DNA of 64,000 nt from Ensifer sp. WSM1721 (GCF_000513895.2 NZ_CP165785.1:124001-188000), one strand, 5' to 3'. Counted from the stretch's first letter, positions 44,139 to 53,016 are shown. Program-made: numbers and translations. The notes: generated from the letters alone by a model not told the origin.

Positions 44139-45004
44139 CATCGTCGATCGAGCCGATCACCGGCCGATATATCCGCCTGACCGTCGATGGCACACCATTG
44201 CGGGTCTACTTCGAAGAAGCCGGCCGAGGCCGTCCGGTGGTCTGCCTGCATACGGCCGGGGCCGATACGCGCCAATGGCGGTTCATTCTCAACGACGAGG
44301 TTTTCACCAGTTCGCACCGCTTCCTGGCATTCGACATGCCCTGGCACGGCAAGTCTTTGCCGCCGCAAGGATTCGAGACTGCGGAATACCTTCTGACCAC
44401 CGGAACCTACATCGAAACAGTGCTCTCGTTTTGCAACGCGCTGGGCCTGGAGAAGCCGCTGCTCGCGGGGTGCTCAATGGGGGGTCGGATCGCTCTGCAA
44501 CTGGCAGCGCTGCATCCCGATCGTTTTGCCGGCTTCATCGCCGTCGAGGCGTCCGATTTCCAGCCGGCGTGGTATGACATTGATTGGTTTCATCGTCCCG
44601 ACGCCCATGGCGGCGAGATGGGCGCCGCCCTAGTGTCGGCCAATATTGCGCCTCAGGCGCCCCCCGTCGAACGCTGGAACACCCAGTGGATGTTCATGCA
44701 ATCGGGGCCAGGGGTGTTCCGCGGCGATCTCAGTTTCTACACGAAGGATGACAGCCTCGTCGGCAGGCTGGGAATGATCGACACGAGACAGACGCCGGTG
44801 CATATCATGTGCGGCGAATACGACATGACCTGCACACCCGAGGACGCCCGTCGGACCGCGGAGGCCATTGACGGCGCCACCCTTGCCATCATGAAGGATC
44901 TTGGACATTTTCCGATGAGCGAGAACCCCGCCGCCTTCCGGTCCTATTTTCAGGAGGCGCTGGAGCTTATGAGACACTCCCATGCGGAGCTAACTCATGC
45001 CTGA
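44135..45004 (+). CDS. Alpha/beta hydrolase (enol-lactone-hydrolase-like)
   Basis: A 289-aa serine hydrolase: VVCLHTAGADTRQWRFI (oxyanion region), GCSMGGRIALQLAAL (nucleophile elbow, Ser near residue 111), CGEYDMTCTP (acid) and DLGHFPMSENP (His). It belongs with MhpC/enol-lactonase-type hydrolases. In an ortho pathway a beta-ketoadipate enol-lactone hydrolase is expected, but no muconolactone isomerase gene is seen. Coupled by ATGA to the upstream gene. Confidence 0.82.
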   Translation: MTSSIEPITGRYIRLTVDGTPLRVYFEEAGRGRPVVCLHTAGADTRQWRFILNDEVFTSSHRFLAFDMPWHGKSLPPQGFETAEYLLTTGTYIETVLSFCNALGLEKPLLAGCSMGGRIALQLAALHPDRFAGFIAVEASDFQPAWYDIDWFHRPDAHGGEMGAALVSANIAPQAPPVERWNTQWMFMQSGPGVFRGDLSFYTKDDSLVGRLGMIDTRQTPVHIMCGEYDMTCTPEDARRTAEAIDGATLAIMKDLGHFPMSENPAAFRSYFQEALELMRHSHAELTHA

Positions 45005-45010
45005 CGGACG

Positions 45011-45895
45011 ATGATGGACTTCAAACGGCTGAGCTATTTTCTGGCGGTGGCGGAAGAGCTGCATTTCGGAAGGGCGTCCGCGCGGCTCGGCATTGCCCAA
45101 CCTCCGCTCAGTCGCCAGATAGCTCAGTTCGAAAAGGAGATCGGGGCAATCCTGTTCGATCGCAGCCGCAGCCAGATCAGGCTCACCCAAGCGGGCGAAC
45201 TGCTTCAGGAACGGGCAAGAGAAATATTGGAGCGCGTTGACCAGACGGAGCGCGAGGTGAAACGCATCGGCGAAGGGGTTGCAGGTCGTCTGCGGATCGC
45301 CTTCGTCGGCACCGCCACGTTCGGAGTCCTGCCCAACATCATCAAGGCATTTCGAGTTGCCAATCCGGACATCGAGTTGGCACTGTCTGCCATGAACAAC
45401 GCTGAGCTGAAGCGCGCCCTGATCCAGAGGGAGATCGATATTGCTGCTGCGCGTCCGGCCATCGAGGATTCGGAGCTGAAAGCCGAGACGTTGATCCAGG
45501 AGCCGCTGGTCCTTGCGCTGCCAGACGTATACGCCGACTTCCAAGGTCCGATGAAGCTCGAAGAACTGCGAGAAACGCCGTTCGTGCTTTTCCCGCGCCG
45601 ACCGAGGCCGAGCTACGCGGACTACGTCCTCGACGTCTGCAAGCGGAACGGCTTCATCCCTGCTTCACAGGTTATGGCTCAGGACTTTTTGACCGCTATC
45701 AGTCTCGTCTCGGTCGGCGTGGGTGTGTGTGTCGTGCCCCAGTCGGTCGCCCTCAACGAGCGGACCGGGGTCGTCTACCGGAATTTTGAAGGGTTCAATC
45801 CGGGCACCAAACTCTCGCTAAACTATCGACGCGACAACCGCTCGCCACACCTGTTCCGGTTTCTGGCGCTCGCGCGGAAATTGGCCCGCATGTAA
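45011..45895 (+). CDS. LysR-type regulator of the ortho-cleavage operon
   Basis: A 294-aa LysR protein: LSYFLAVAEELHFGRASARLGIAQPPLSRQIAQFEKEIGAILFDRS is the winged HTH, followed by a standard effector-binding domain (RLRIAFVGTATFGVLPNIIKAFR and SLVSVGVGVCVVPQS). The HTH linker resembles CatR/BenM regulators, which sense muconate. It is the last gene of the operon on the same strand, 6 bp after the hydrolase, which is less usual than a divergent LysR gene; its target probably lies at 40220-40448. Confidence 0.9.
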   Translation: MMDFKRLSYFLAVAEELHFGRASARLGIAQPPLSRQIAQFEKEIGAILFDRSRSQIRLTQAGELLQERAREILERVDQTEREVKRIGEGVAGRLRIAFVGTATFGVLPNIIKAFRVANPDIELALSAMNNAELKRALIQREIDIAAARPAIEDSELKAETLIQEPLVLALPDVYADFQGPMKLEELRETPFVLFPRRPRPSYADYVLDVCKRNGFIPASQVMAQDFLTAISLVSVGVGVCVVPQSVALNERTGVVYRNFEGFNPGTKLSLNYRRDNRSPHLFRFLALARKLARM

Positions 45896-46140
45896 TTCCA
45901 GATTGCTGGTGTTCCACTCGGAGCGACGATTGGAACACCAGCGTCCAAACTTCCACAACAGGGTGCACTGCAGACGTTCATCGCCCTCGAGGGGACTTCC
46001 GCTCACCACCCCACCTGTGCCGCCGACGGCGACACCTGGAAGGACCGGATTGGGCTCAATCGAGCCGTTCGTCGTGTCCGACGCCAATGACAGCAACGGG
46101 GTCGAAACCGGCATTTCGGCTCCGGTCGCAAGCTTAGCCA

Positions 46141-46725
46141 TTACTTCAAGCGCAGTACCATGACCAGCTCGTCGTTCTCGGTGCCGTGGCCCAGGAAGCC
46201 GTTTGGAATGCGGCCAACTTCTACGAAACCGTGGCGTTCATAGAAGCGTATCGCTGCTGAATTCTCTGCACTGACCGCGAGCTCCAGCTGCAGAACGCCG
46301 CAGTCTCGTGCATGCTCTGCAACTTCGTGCAAAAGGGTTGCAGCAAGCCCGGTTCCGCGTTCGCTTTTCCGCACATAGACACTGACAAGTCTCGCGCGAT
46401 GGGTCATTTTTCTAGCACGCTCCAACCTGAGCGCCATCATGCCGACGGGCTGCCCACTTAGGAACGCAACAAACACCGGCTGAGCCAGATGTTGGCGCCA
46501 TTCGCGGGCAGAGAGATGGACCCAATCACCAAAGACACTCGCAAACGAAATCGGTTCGTGTGACAGCGCCTCCAGACGTATGCGGCGAAACACGTCTACG
46601 TCCTTGACCGATAGGCGCCGGATCACCGCTCCTCTTTCAATCACACGTCGATCTCCAGCACGCGCTTCTATGCCGGGCATCTGATCGGATGCACGTAGAC
46701 GCTCCAGCATTGAAGCGCTCGGCAT
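46141..46725 (-). CDS. GNAT-family N-acetyltransferase
   Basis: A 194-aa acetyltransferase: IRRLSVKDVDVFRRIRLEALSHEP, LVSVYVRKSERGTGLAATLLHEVAEHAR (acetyl-CoA motif Q/RxxGxG/A) and LELAVSAENSAAIRFYERHGFVEVG are textbook GNAT. The start could be 46725 or a later Met (46710, 46680). It is the last gene in the methyltransferase / 467-aa / GNAT run, with only 6 bp between it and the previous gene, so it should be read as part of the LuxR-linked operon. It does not look like LuxI, although LuxI folds similarly. Confidence 0.85.
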   Translation of the reverse strand: MPSASMLERLRASDQMPGIEARAGDRRVIERGAVIRRLSVKDVDVFRRIRLEALSHEPISFASVFGDWVHLSAREWRQHLAQPVFVAFLSGQPVGMMALRLERARKMTHRARLVSVYVRKSERGTGLAATLLHEVAEHARDCGVLQLELAVSAENSAAIRFYERHGFVEVGRIPNGFLGHGTENDELVMVLRLK

Positions 46726-46731
46726 CCGTTT

Positions 46732-48135
46732 TCACGGACGAGACCACTGCCATTCGACCGCCCCCGAGTTGATGAACCCGTTGGCGATGTGCTTCGACAG
46801 CTCCGCCCAGATCGGATCCCGGGTGAAACTTCCGAGATCACCGCTCGACTGCACCAAAGGCATCTCCGCGTATTCTGAAAGGGGCCTCGGGGCCTCGCCG
46901 AAAAGCTCCTGGAAGGGATAGCCGCCCGCAGGCTTCAAGACACGATGCCCCCAGAGCGCGGGTCGATCGTCCCCACGCAGCTCGGTCAAGAGATCGAAAT
47001 TACCCGATTGCTCAAGGCCAACCGCGGTTAGATAGCGCATAAGCGGGTAGTAGATTGTCTGGCGACATCCCCCAAGTGCCCTCACGCCGGGCAGGATGGA
47101 TGTCACCAGGAACACTGTATAGAGGCTGGGCACGATCGCTCGTTGCCGAAGCGCCGCTGCGATACTGTTCGGCCGGAACTTCACTTCGAAACTGGACGGG
47201 GCAGCAGCCCTGAGGGCGTTGTCCTGGAGGCGGAGCGGAACAATCCTACCCTTTTCCATGCGCCAGAACAGATCGGTCGTTCTGCGTACCCAACCCTGCC
47301 AGGGTCCAACGTTCAGGCGATCCATGGCGTGCAGGATGCTCTCGGCAGCCTTTCCGTCTCCGATGAAACCAGCCGACATCCAGGATCCCGCGTCGTCGAG
47401 ATGATCGGCGACCAGGTCTGCGATGTCGAAATCGTCGAGCTGAAGTAGCTTGATGGGGGAGGGGAGCTTGCCGTGCCAGAGGGTTTGATTGGCCGCCCTG
47501 ATTGCGTCGACCGCAGAAGCAAATTCATCAGACGGCAGTTCGGCGAGGAGAAGGGCGGCCGCGTCATTCGGTGCTGGATCGCCTTTGGCATTGGAGAAAG
47601 CGAAACGATAGGGACCATTCAGAGCGCAGATGCTGAATGAATCCATCCGGCTCCGGGGTAAGCCAAAGACGTTGAGGGGCTCGCCTTCAAGCCAGAGCCA
47701 TCCGGGACCCTTCTTTGCCTTTTCCGCGAAACTGACCGTTGAGGCGTGATACGTGATGTACCATTCGCGGCTATTGGCGTTCAGGCCCAACAGGCTGAAC
47801 AGATGCGTGTAGAACGCATCCGGTTCGATCAGCAGCAGGCAATGCGGACCGGTCTGCAGCACCGGCGATGCCACCAACTGAAGGCTGGCGCTTCGAGCTT
47901 CCTCAGGCTTGTAACCGGACCTGCGCGCCGCTCGTTCGATGCAACCGCGGAGCAGCTCCATTGCATGACGGCGCGCGCAACACTTGGCGTGGAAGTTTTC
48001 AACGTCGTGGGCAAACGAAGCGTAATCTCGAAGCGGACGCTCCCAATAGGAGGTAAGATGCGGCATCAATGCAGACAACGCGCGTTGCACCTCGGCTGCG
48101 CTGCAATGCTTGTTTGCTATGGGTGGTGCCGTCAT
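46732..48135 (-). CDS. Unrecognised 467-aa protein of the LuxR-linked operon
   Basis: I do not recognise a family. It is 467 aa and soluble, with no signal peptide. Notable parts: an N-terminal helical section with Cys-Cys (FHAKCCARRHAMELLRGC), CLLLIEPDAFYTHLFSLLGLNANSREWYITYH, GPGWLWLEGEPLNVFGLPR, DDFDIADLVADHLDDAGSW, VFLVTSILPGVRALGGCRQTIYYPLM and GHRVLKPAGGYPFQELFG. No Walker, Rossmann or catalytic-triad signature is obvious. The start lies 1 bp after the methyltransferase stop. It is one of the better candidates in this window for a new enzyme or ligand-synthesis protein. Confidence 0.8.
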   Translation of the reverse strand: MTAPPIANKHCSAAEVQRALSALMPHLTSYWERPLRDYASFAHDVENFHAKCCARRHAMELLRGCIERAARRSGYKPEEARSASLQLVASPVLQTGPHCLLLIEPDAFYTHLFSLLGLNANSREWYITYHASTVSFAEKAKKGPGWLWLEGEPLNVFGLPRSRMDSFSICALNGPYRFAFSNAKGDPAPNDAAALLLAELPSDEFASAVDAIRAANQTLWHGKLPSPIKLLQLDDFDIADLVADHLDDAGSWMSAGFIGDGKAAESILHAMDRLNVGPWQGWVRRTTDLFWRMEKGRIVPLRLQDNALRAAAPSSFEVKFRPNSIAAALRQRAIVPSLYTVFLVTSILPGVRALGGCRQTIYYPLMRYLTAVGLEQSGNFDLLTELRGDDRPALWGHRVLKPAGGYPFQELFGEAPRPLSEYAEMPLVQSSGDLGSFTRDPIWAELSKHIANGFINSGAVEWQWSRP

Positions 48136-48136
48136 T

Positions 48137-49204
48137 TCACGATGCCAGACGCCTTGGCGCGAGCAGCGTCATGGTATTCGCGCCGCGCCACTTCAAATCA
48201 GGGGCCAACGCCTCTACCTCGGTATCGACGATCGCGGCTGGCAAACGTTCGTAGCAATAGCCTGGTGGAATTGCCGGCTTCACCATCAGCGAAATCAGTT
48301 CCAACACGGAAGCCCGGGAGTTGGATGACACGATCGTGTAGAAGTTCCCGCTGTTCCAGGTTAGCACCGAGTATCGGAAAAACGCCCCCAGAGCGGCTAC
48401 CGTAGTCGCCAGATCGACTTGAAGATCTGTCATCGTGTTGAGAACTTCATCCTTTTTCTTGGATATGTGGCCTGTCGAGAAGAACCGGGACTTGAAAAGC
48501 TCGTCCTTTTGCCGCTCTCGCTGCTCATAGATGTCGCGGTCTTCATGTGCGAGCTTCTGCACCTGCACGAGAAGACCGCCAGGCCGTATGCGAGGAACGA
48601 CGAACTCCAGCTGCTTTAGCCGATCGCGGTCGTACATCTGAAACGTCGTGTCCTCAAATAGCACGTCAAATCCGCCTCGAAATGGGAGAAGATCGTCGTC
48701 GGTCGCGTATCGGTCGTCGTCCAACTCAAAGAACGGGCCGTGGAAGAAGTGCGCGTGCTCGCTTCCCCGGTTCGCAAAGAATGATGCCCGGTTGGCTGCC
48801 GTTGGGCTGCAGCAGAGCGCCGCGATGCGACCATTGCCAAGCGTGGCAAGCGTGCGCGCAAGGCAACCAGTGCCCGTGCCCAGAGTGTATATTGTCGTTG
48901 GGGAGGCGCTGCGCGTCCAGGTCCTCAGGCCGAAGGAAAGTATCGCAGCACCCAGGCGGCACTCCTCTTCGAGCCTGTAGGGAATGCTGGCAAAGTAATG
49001 GCTGTCAAAATGGCCCCAAAGACGCCGATGTGTATCCGCGAAAACTGCGCCCTCGAGGTCGAAGTCGAGCAGGCTCATGTCGAGTTGCGGTTCGGCAAGG
49101 TCCGGTGCTCCACCTTCTCCGCTTGCGGTCCTTTCGAAGAACGCTGCGAACGATGTAAGCCTGGGAGCGTTTCGCCAGTGTTCAATCGTCAGTCGATCCA
49201 CCAT
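48137..49204 (-). CDS. SAM-dependent methyltransferase-like protein of the LuxR-linked operon
   Basis: A 355-aa protein with a class-I methyltransferase-like core: TTIYTLGTGTGCLARTLATLGNGRIAALCC (a GxGxG SAM loop, about residue 100) and GGFDVLFEDTTFQMYDRDRLKQLEFVVPRIRPGGLLVQVQ, which fits motif III-IV then post-I regions. An N-terminal ~90 residues and a C-terminal ~130 residues are extra. Start at 49204 (MVDRLTIEHWRNAPRL) follows GGGAG. It is the first gene after the 24-bp palindrome and heads the operon. Its target molecule is unknown. Confidence 0.75.
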   Translation of the reverse strand: MVDRLTIEHWRNAPRLTSFAAFFERTASGEGGAPDLAEPQLDMSLLDFDLEGAVFADTHRRLWGHFDSHYFASIPYRLEEECRLGAAILSFGLRTWTRSASPTTIYTLGTGTGCLARTLATLGNGRIAALCCSPTAANRASFFANRGSEHAHFFHGPFFELDDDRYATDDDLLPFRGGFDVLFEDTTFQMYDRDRLKQLEFVVPRIRPGGLLVQVQKLAHEDRDIYEQRERQKDELFKSRFFSTGHISKKKDEVLNTMTDLQVDLATTVAALGAFFRYSVLTWNSGNFYTIVSSNSRASVLELISLMVKPAIPPGYCYERLPAAIVDTEVEALAPDLKWRGANTMTLLAPRRLAS

Positions 49205-49333
49205 AGCCATCTCCCAAATACCATCGGCGGAGGCGCGCTTCATCTCAGCTCTCATCGAGATGTTTGGGCTGCGCCAGCATCCCCCGTGTGTGACTTTGTG
49301 AGTGCCATGTGTGGACCCTGGCGAGGGGGCAGC

Positions 49334-49357
49334 CAATCTACCGAATTCGGTAGATTG
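49334..49357. promoter_or_regulatory. Perfect 24-bp palindrome, probable LuxR (lux-box) operator
   Basis: Halves CAATCTACCGAA (49334-49345) and TTCGGTAGATTG (49346-49357) are exact reverse complements. It sits 130 bp upstream of the methyltransferase start and 50 bp downstream of the LuxR gene's stop. Length, perfection and context fit a binding site for an AHL-responsive LuxR dimer. Confidence 0.7.
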
Positions 49358-49406
49358 ATGTTGTTGGGAAAGCCCAACGGAGACTCGAAGCTGCGATCGA
49401 GCGCGG

Positions 49407-50189
49407 TCAGACCTTGATCAATTCGAGGAAGCTCGCCTTGGCAACGGCGTGATGACTTGTTGCGGCACCCAATTTGAGCCTTGCCGATCGCAGGTACAAC
49501 TTCACGGAATTTTCAGAGATGCCCAGGTCCGCTGCTATCTGTTTGGCAATCCGACCTGTCGCAAGTAATTGAAGACATTGGCCTTCGCGCCTGGAGAGGT
49601 CTCTATAGCGGCCGACCTCTCGAAGGCCGGTGGTAGAAAACACCGTCTCATGAAGATAGTGTGACAGGATCTGCAGCTCGTGAATGCTCGAAGCGCGTAG
49701 CCGCGACCAATCGCGCTTGGGTAGGTTCGAGGTCACGGAAAAGAGACAGCGTTCGCCTTTTGGACCTCGGATAGGGATCGTGAGGCCATTCGGACCGATG
49801 TCGTAGGAACGCGCTTCTTTAAATACACGGGAGGCCCGTGCTGACCGCCGATCGAGAGAGGACCAATCCACCGGCATGAAACCCCACCGAACGACGTCAA
49901 TCACCGGGTCTATGTCGAAATAGCGCTTGTCGACGTAGATCTCTGCCCATGCTTCTGGATAGGTCGTGCAGTAATAGGGGTATGAGTCTGACCTGCCTCC
50001 GCTGCAAACCACGAGGAATGTCATGTGCGACAAGCCGTATCGCACGCAAAGTTCGTCCAGTGCAGGGAGAAGCTCCTCCCGATGCTTCGCTGCCTGCAGC
50101 GTTCTGAGCGACCGTGACAGTCGACGGTGATCGAATATGGGGAGAATGCTTCGGTTTGCTGCCATTTTGCTCTGTGGTTCGACCGTCAC
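49407..50189 (-). CDS. LuxR-family quorum-sensing regulator (AHL-binding type, no LuxI in window)
   Basis: A 260-aa LuxR protein with an autoinducer-binding domain (about 30-185) and a C-terminal LuxR HTH. AHL-contact residues are in the expected spacing: W81, Y85, D94 and W109 correspond to TraR W57, Y61, D70 and W85 by a constant offset of 24. HTH residues E202, L206 and G212 correspond to TraR E178, L182 and G188. GPNGLTIPI precedes the last autoinducer segment. It is a canonical AHL sensor rather than a plant-signal-type variant. The cognate synthase is not in the window. The gene lies upstream of the palindrome and of the operon it probably controls. Confidence 0.9.
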   Translation of the reverse strand: MTVEPQSKMAANRSILPIFDHRRLSRSLRTLQAAKHREELLPALDELCVRYGLSHMTFLVVCSGGRSDSYPYYCTTYPEAWAEIYVDKRYFDIDPVIDVVRWGFMPVDWSSLDRRSARASRVFKEARSYDIGPNGLTIPIRGPKGERCLFSVTSNLPKRDWSRLRASSIHELQILSHYLHETVFSTTGLREVGRYRDLSRREGQCLQLLATGRIAKQIAADLGISENSVKLYLRSARLKLGAATSHHAVAKASFLELIKV

Positions 50190-50397
50190 TCTTCAGATCG
50201 GAGAACCGGATCCTATCGGCAGCGTTTCGCCAGCGAAATTGTAGGAAATACAAGCGGCCAACCGGGGAAGGAATGCACAAGCCGGTGAGGCTGGGATCGC
50301 TCGTATCGCCAGTGGCCTCGGCGTTATGTGTCGTAGAAAATTTCGTCATGTAATCGTTGACATTCGCGCGATATGCCGTTTGTATACGTTAACATTG

Positions 50398-50574
50398 TTC
50401 TTCTTGGAGCGTTTTGAAGCGGCTTATCTTGCTGAGATGCGGCACTTTGTCGAAGCTGTTGCCAGTGGCCAGAAGCCACAGCCAGATGCGCAGGATGGCC
50501 TTCGTGCACAGCTCATCGCAGATGCAGCGACCCAGTCTTGGCGTGAAGGTCGCTCGATCAAGATAGGGAACTAG
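50398..50574 (+). pseudogene. C-terminal remnant of a Gfo/Idh/MocA oxidoreductase
   Basis: FLERFEAAYLAEMRHFVEAV, then GQKPQPDAQDGLRAQLIADAATQSWREGRSIKI before the stop, is the typical C-terminal helix set of an inositol-2-dehydrogenase-like protein. No catalytic or NAD-binding part precedes it. An intact oxidoreductase of the same superfamily begins 44 bp later. Confidence 0.75.
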
Positions 50575-50618
50575 GTGCCCTCTCTCATTAGGTTCAGCAT
50601 TACAAAATAGGTTACGCC

Positions 50619-51581
50619 ATGAAAGTTGCGATCATAGGACTGGGTAAGGTTGCCGAGCTTCACGTCGAGGCAATTCGGGAACTCGGCCAACACCGTTTCG
50701 TCGGTGGATGGTCTCGAGCTGCCGCTAAAGCGGCGGGTTTCTGCGAACGCTTTGGTGGAACAGCCTACTCAACGTTGGAAGAACTCCTAAACGATCAAGA
50801 AGTCGATGCCGTGCTGGTGGCCACTGGCTCGGACTCGCACTTTGAATATGCAAAGCGTTCGCTGACGGCGGGGAAACATGTTCTTCTTGAAAAGCCACTT
50901 TCGCCGATCGCGTCGCAAATTCGAGAGCTTGCCAAGATTGCAAAAGCGCATAATCGCACTTGTATGCCGTCGCATAACTATGTCTACGCAGAGAGCATGA
51001 GACGGTTGAACGCGCATATCAAGTCTGGAAGGCTTGGGCAAATCGTAAACTTTTGGGCAATCTACAATAAACGACACGACGCGTCGACTGGTGGACCCGA
51101 TCTCACGATGCGTGAACTCATGGTGCATCATGCTTACTGCATGCTGTACTTCTTGGGGCGCCCATCTCACGTATATGCAACCGGCACAAACGTGCATTTC
51201 ACCGACCAGGCCGCCGATGACCAATTGATGATTACAGCGGAGTATCCAGACGGCAAAATTGCGAATCTCTGGGGTAGCTTCTCTGCTGATGATCGAAGCC
51301 GTGAGCCCTGGTCTTGTTATTTCAAGGTTATAGGTATGAAGGGTAGCGGTGTCATCCCTTGGGATGTCACCAAATTCGATGGTGCCCCAATACCATTCTG
51401 GGACGACGGCACCTACTGGGACAGTTTCGTCCAGGTTCAAAGTTATTTTCTCAATGACTGCCTGACGGGCCAGCTGGCGCCGCTTTCGACCCTTGAAGAT
51501 GCATATGATGCCGCGGTGATTCTGGATGCAGCGCGTCAGTCTTTAGCGGAGAAGCGGCGTGTAGAGATCGACTATTCGTGA
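50619..51581 (+). CDS. Gfo/Idh/MocA-family NAD(P)-dependent oxidoreductase
   Basis: A 320-aa dehydrogenase: N-terminal Rossmann IIGLGKVAELHVEAIREL, then DAVLVATGSDSHFEYAKRSLTAGKHVLLEKPLSP with the EKP motif, and a C-terminal substrate domain (MRELMVHHAYCMLYFLGRPSHVYATG, AADDQLMITAEYPDGKIANLWGSF) whose HH motif suits the family. Substrates are usually sugars or inositols. Base composition in this gene is visibly more AT-rich than in neighbouring operons, suggesting separate acquisition. It stands alone among gene remnants. Confidence 0.85.
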   Translation: MKVAIIGLGKVAELHVEAIRELGQHRFVGGWSRAAAKAAGFCERFGGTAYSTLEELLNDQEVDAVLVATGSDSHFEYAKRSLTAGKHVLLEKPLSPIASQIRELAKIAKAHNRTCMPSHNYVYAESMRRLNAHIKSGRLGQIVNFWAIYNKRHDASTGGPDLTMRELMVHHAYCMLYFLGRPSHVYATGTNVHFTDQAADDQLMITAEYPDGKIANLWGSFSADDRSREPWSCYFKVIGMKGSGVIPWDVTKFDGAPIPFWDDGTYWDSFVQVQSYFLNDCLTGQLAPLSTLEDAYDAAVILDAARQSLAEKRRVEIDYS

Positions 51582-51795
51582 GGCTAGATTCGTTGGTCCA
51601 GGCGCGTGTTCGCGTCTGAGTCCGCAAAATGTTCCTCCCGGAGAGCGCGGAGCGGGTGTGAGGTCTCAGATTTCAACTGTCTGCTCCGCGCCGACCTTTT
51701 GCCTCAACAGTGGCTTTTCGCGGAGTTTTGGCACCGAGCCATTTGCCGTGCGAAGAAATTCTCCCCGTCAGATTTGTGTTCTTGAAGGGACACGC

Positions 51796-52330
51796 ATGAG
51801 AATAGGTACTCCGAAAGAAACCTCCGCGGGCGAAGCGCGTAGCGATAACTCCGGAAAGCGCGTTGCAGCTACAACAGCTTGGTCATGCGTGTTTCGTTGA
51901 GGCTGGTGCGGGCGCGGGGGCGGGAGTTTCGGACGACGCCTATCGGGCGGTCGGCGTGGCGGTGGTCGAGGGGGCCGCGGCGCTGTTTGCCGAGACGGAT
52001 GTGATCGTCAAGGTCCGCCCGAAGCTGCTGAAGTCGAAGGTCTTTCCTCCGGCAAGACACTAATCTCGTTCTTCTATCCGGCCCAGAATAAGGAGCTTCT
52101 CGAGCTTGTCCGGGCGAAAGGCGTGAATATCATTGCCATGGACATGGTGCCGCGCATTTCTCGCGCCCAGAAGATGGATGCACTGTCCTCCATGGCCACA
52201 TCGCGGGCTACCGCGCGATGATCGAGGCGGGCAACAATTTCGGTCGCTTCTTCACCGGCCAGGTAACGGCTGCCGGCAAGGTCCCGCCGGATGGCCGGTT
52301 GCCGGATCCCTTATCCGAGATGCGTCGGGC
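51796..52330 (+). pseudogene. pntA: NAD(P) transhydrogenase alpha-subunit / alanine-dehydrogenase-like remnant
   Basis: The start MRIGTPKETSAGEARS is followed in another frame by LQQLGHACFVEAGAGAGAGVSDDAY and AETDVIVKVRP, then by [47 protein letters not shown] and [29 protein letters not shown] after further frameshifts. Together these follow the N-terminal half of PntA in order. Several frame breaks and loss of the rest make it non-functional. Confidence 0.8.
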
Positions 52331-52506
52331 GGGTGACGACCGTTACTCGACCCGACTGATCAGATAGTCGGCTTTCGTATTCGAAGGTCGGGCAGCAAGG
52401 AGGCATGGGAGTCTGCCGATCATCGCGGTCCTTTTGTGACGGGCGCGGCACAGACGAAGCGTTCGTCGTTGCGCAGGTAAAATGTGCGGAGGAATTAAAT
52501 CTCCAC

Positions 52507-52552
52507 TGGATCACATGATCCAATTGACATGGATTGGGATCATACTGTTTAC
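52507..52552 (+). promoter_or_regulatory. Operator/promoter copy 1 (duplicated upstream region of the broken aminotransferase)
   Basis: TGGATCACATGATCCA at 52507-52522 is an interrupted palindrome (7-bp arms, 2-bp centre), followed by TTGACA at 52524-52529. The same elements precede the intact aminotransferase at 61574-61619, so this is a duplicate. Confidence 0.55.
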
Positions 52553-52585
52553 TGGCACTAGTCAAGATCGGACTAGAGGGGGGAG

Positions 52586-52850
52586 ATGAAGCTCGGTCCG
52601 GGGCGCAACGGCGATGTTGTGGGAGCAGTTATTGCCTAGCGCACCAAGGCTGCAGCAGGGAGCGGGAGTTGTCCCGGGCGGATCGACGCGCGCGACCTGC
52701 TGGTTCCAGCCGCATGCTCAAAGTCGCGCGTGGAAAAGGCTGCTGGGCCGTCGATAGGGATGGACGGCTCCTCCTGGACCGCACCAACAACTACTTCTGG
52801 CTCATACACGGCCATGCCCTTGGCCCCGTTCTCGACGCCGCGTCGGCTTG
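52586..52850 (+). pseudogene. Broken 5' copy of the GSA-like aminotransferase
   Basis: Starts MKLGPGRNGDVVGAV and hits a stop after 16 codons, but in another frame continues RMLKVARGKGCWAVDRDGRLLLDRTNNYFWLIHGHALGPVLDA. This matches residues about 50-90 of the intact protein at 61654-63024 (GEGCWVVDIDGRRLLDCANNFFSLIHGHAFGPVLDA). It ends before the PLP site. Upstream it shares the palindrome and promoter, so the whole 5' region was duplicated and then decayed. Confidence 0.75.
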
Positions 52851-53016
52851 ACGCGGACTAGGCGATCCTCGGCAATGCTGGCGCGCTTGGAAGGGCCGTC
52901 CAGACTGCGTCGAATACAGAATTACAAGAAGACTACGAAGCAAAGACGGCCTGTCAGAGGTCGGCAGGGTACGGCAAACTTGTGTTGTTGAACCATAATC
53001 AAAGGGGAACTAAAGG

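Noticed and set aside
46141..46725. GNAT protein as a LuxI-type AHL synthase
   Set aside because: It keeps the ordinary acetyl-CoA loop RGTGLAATLL and lacks the conserved Arg/Phe/Trp N-terminal pattern of LuxI, so it is a normal acetyltransferase.
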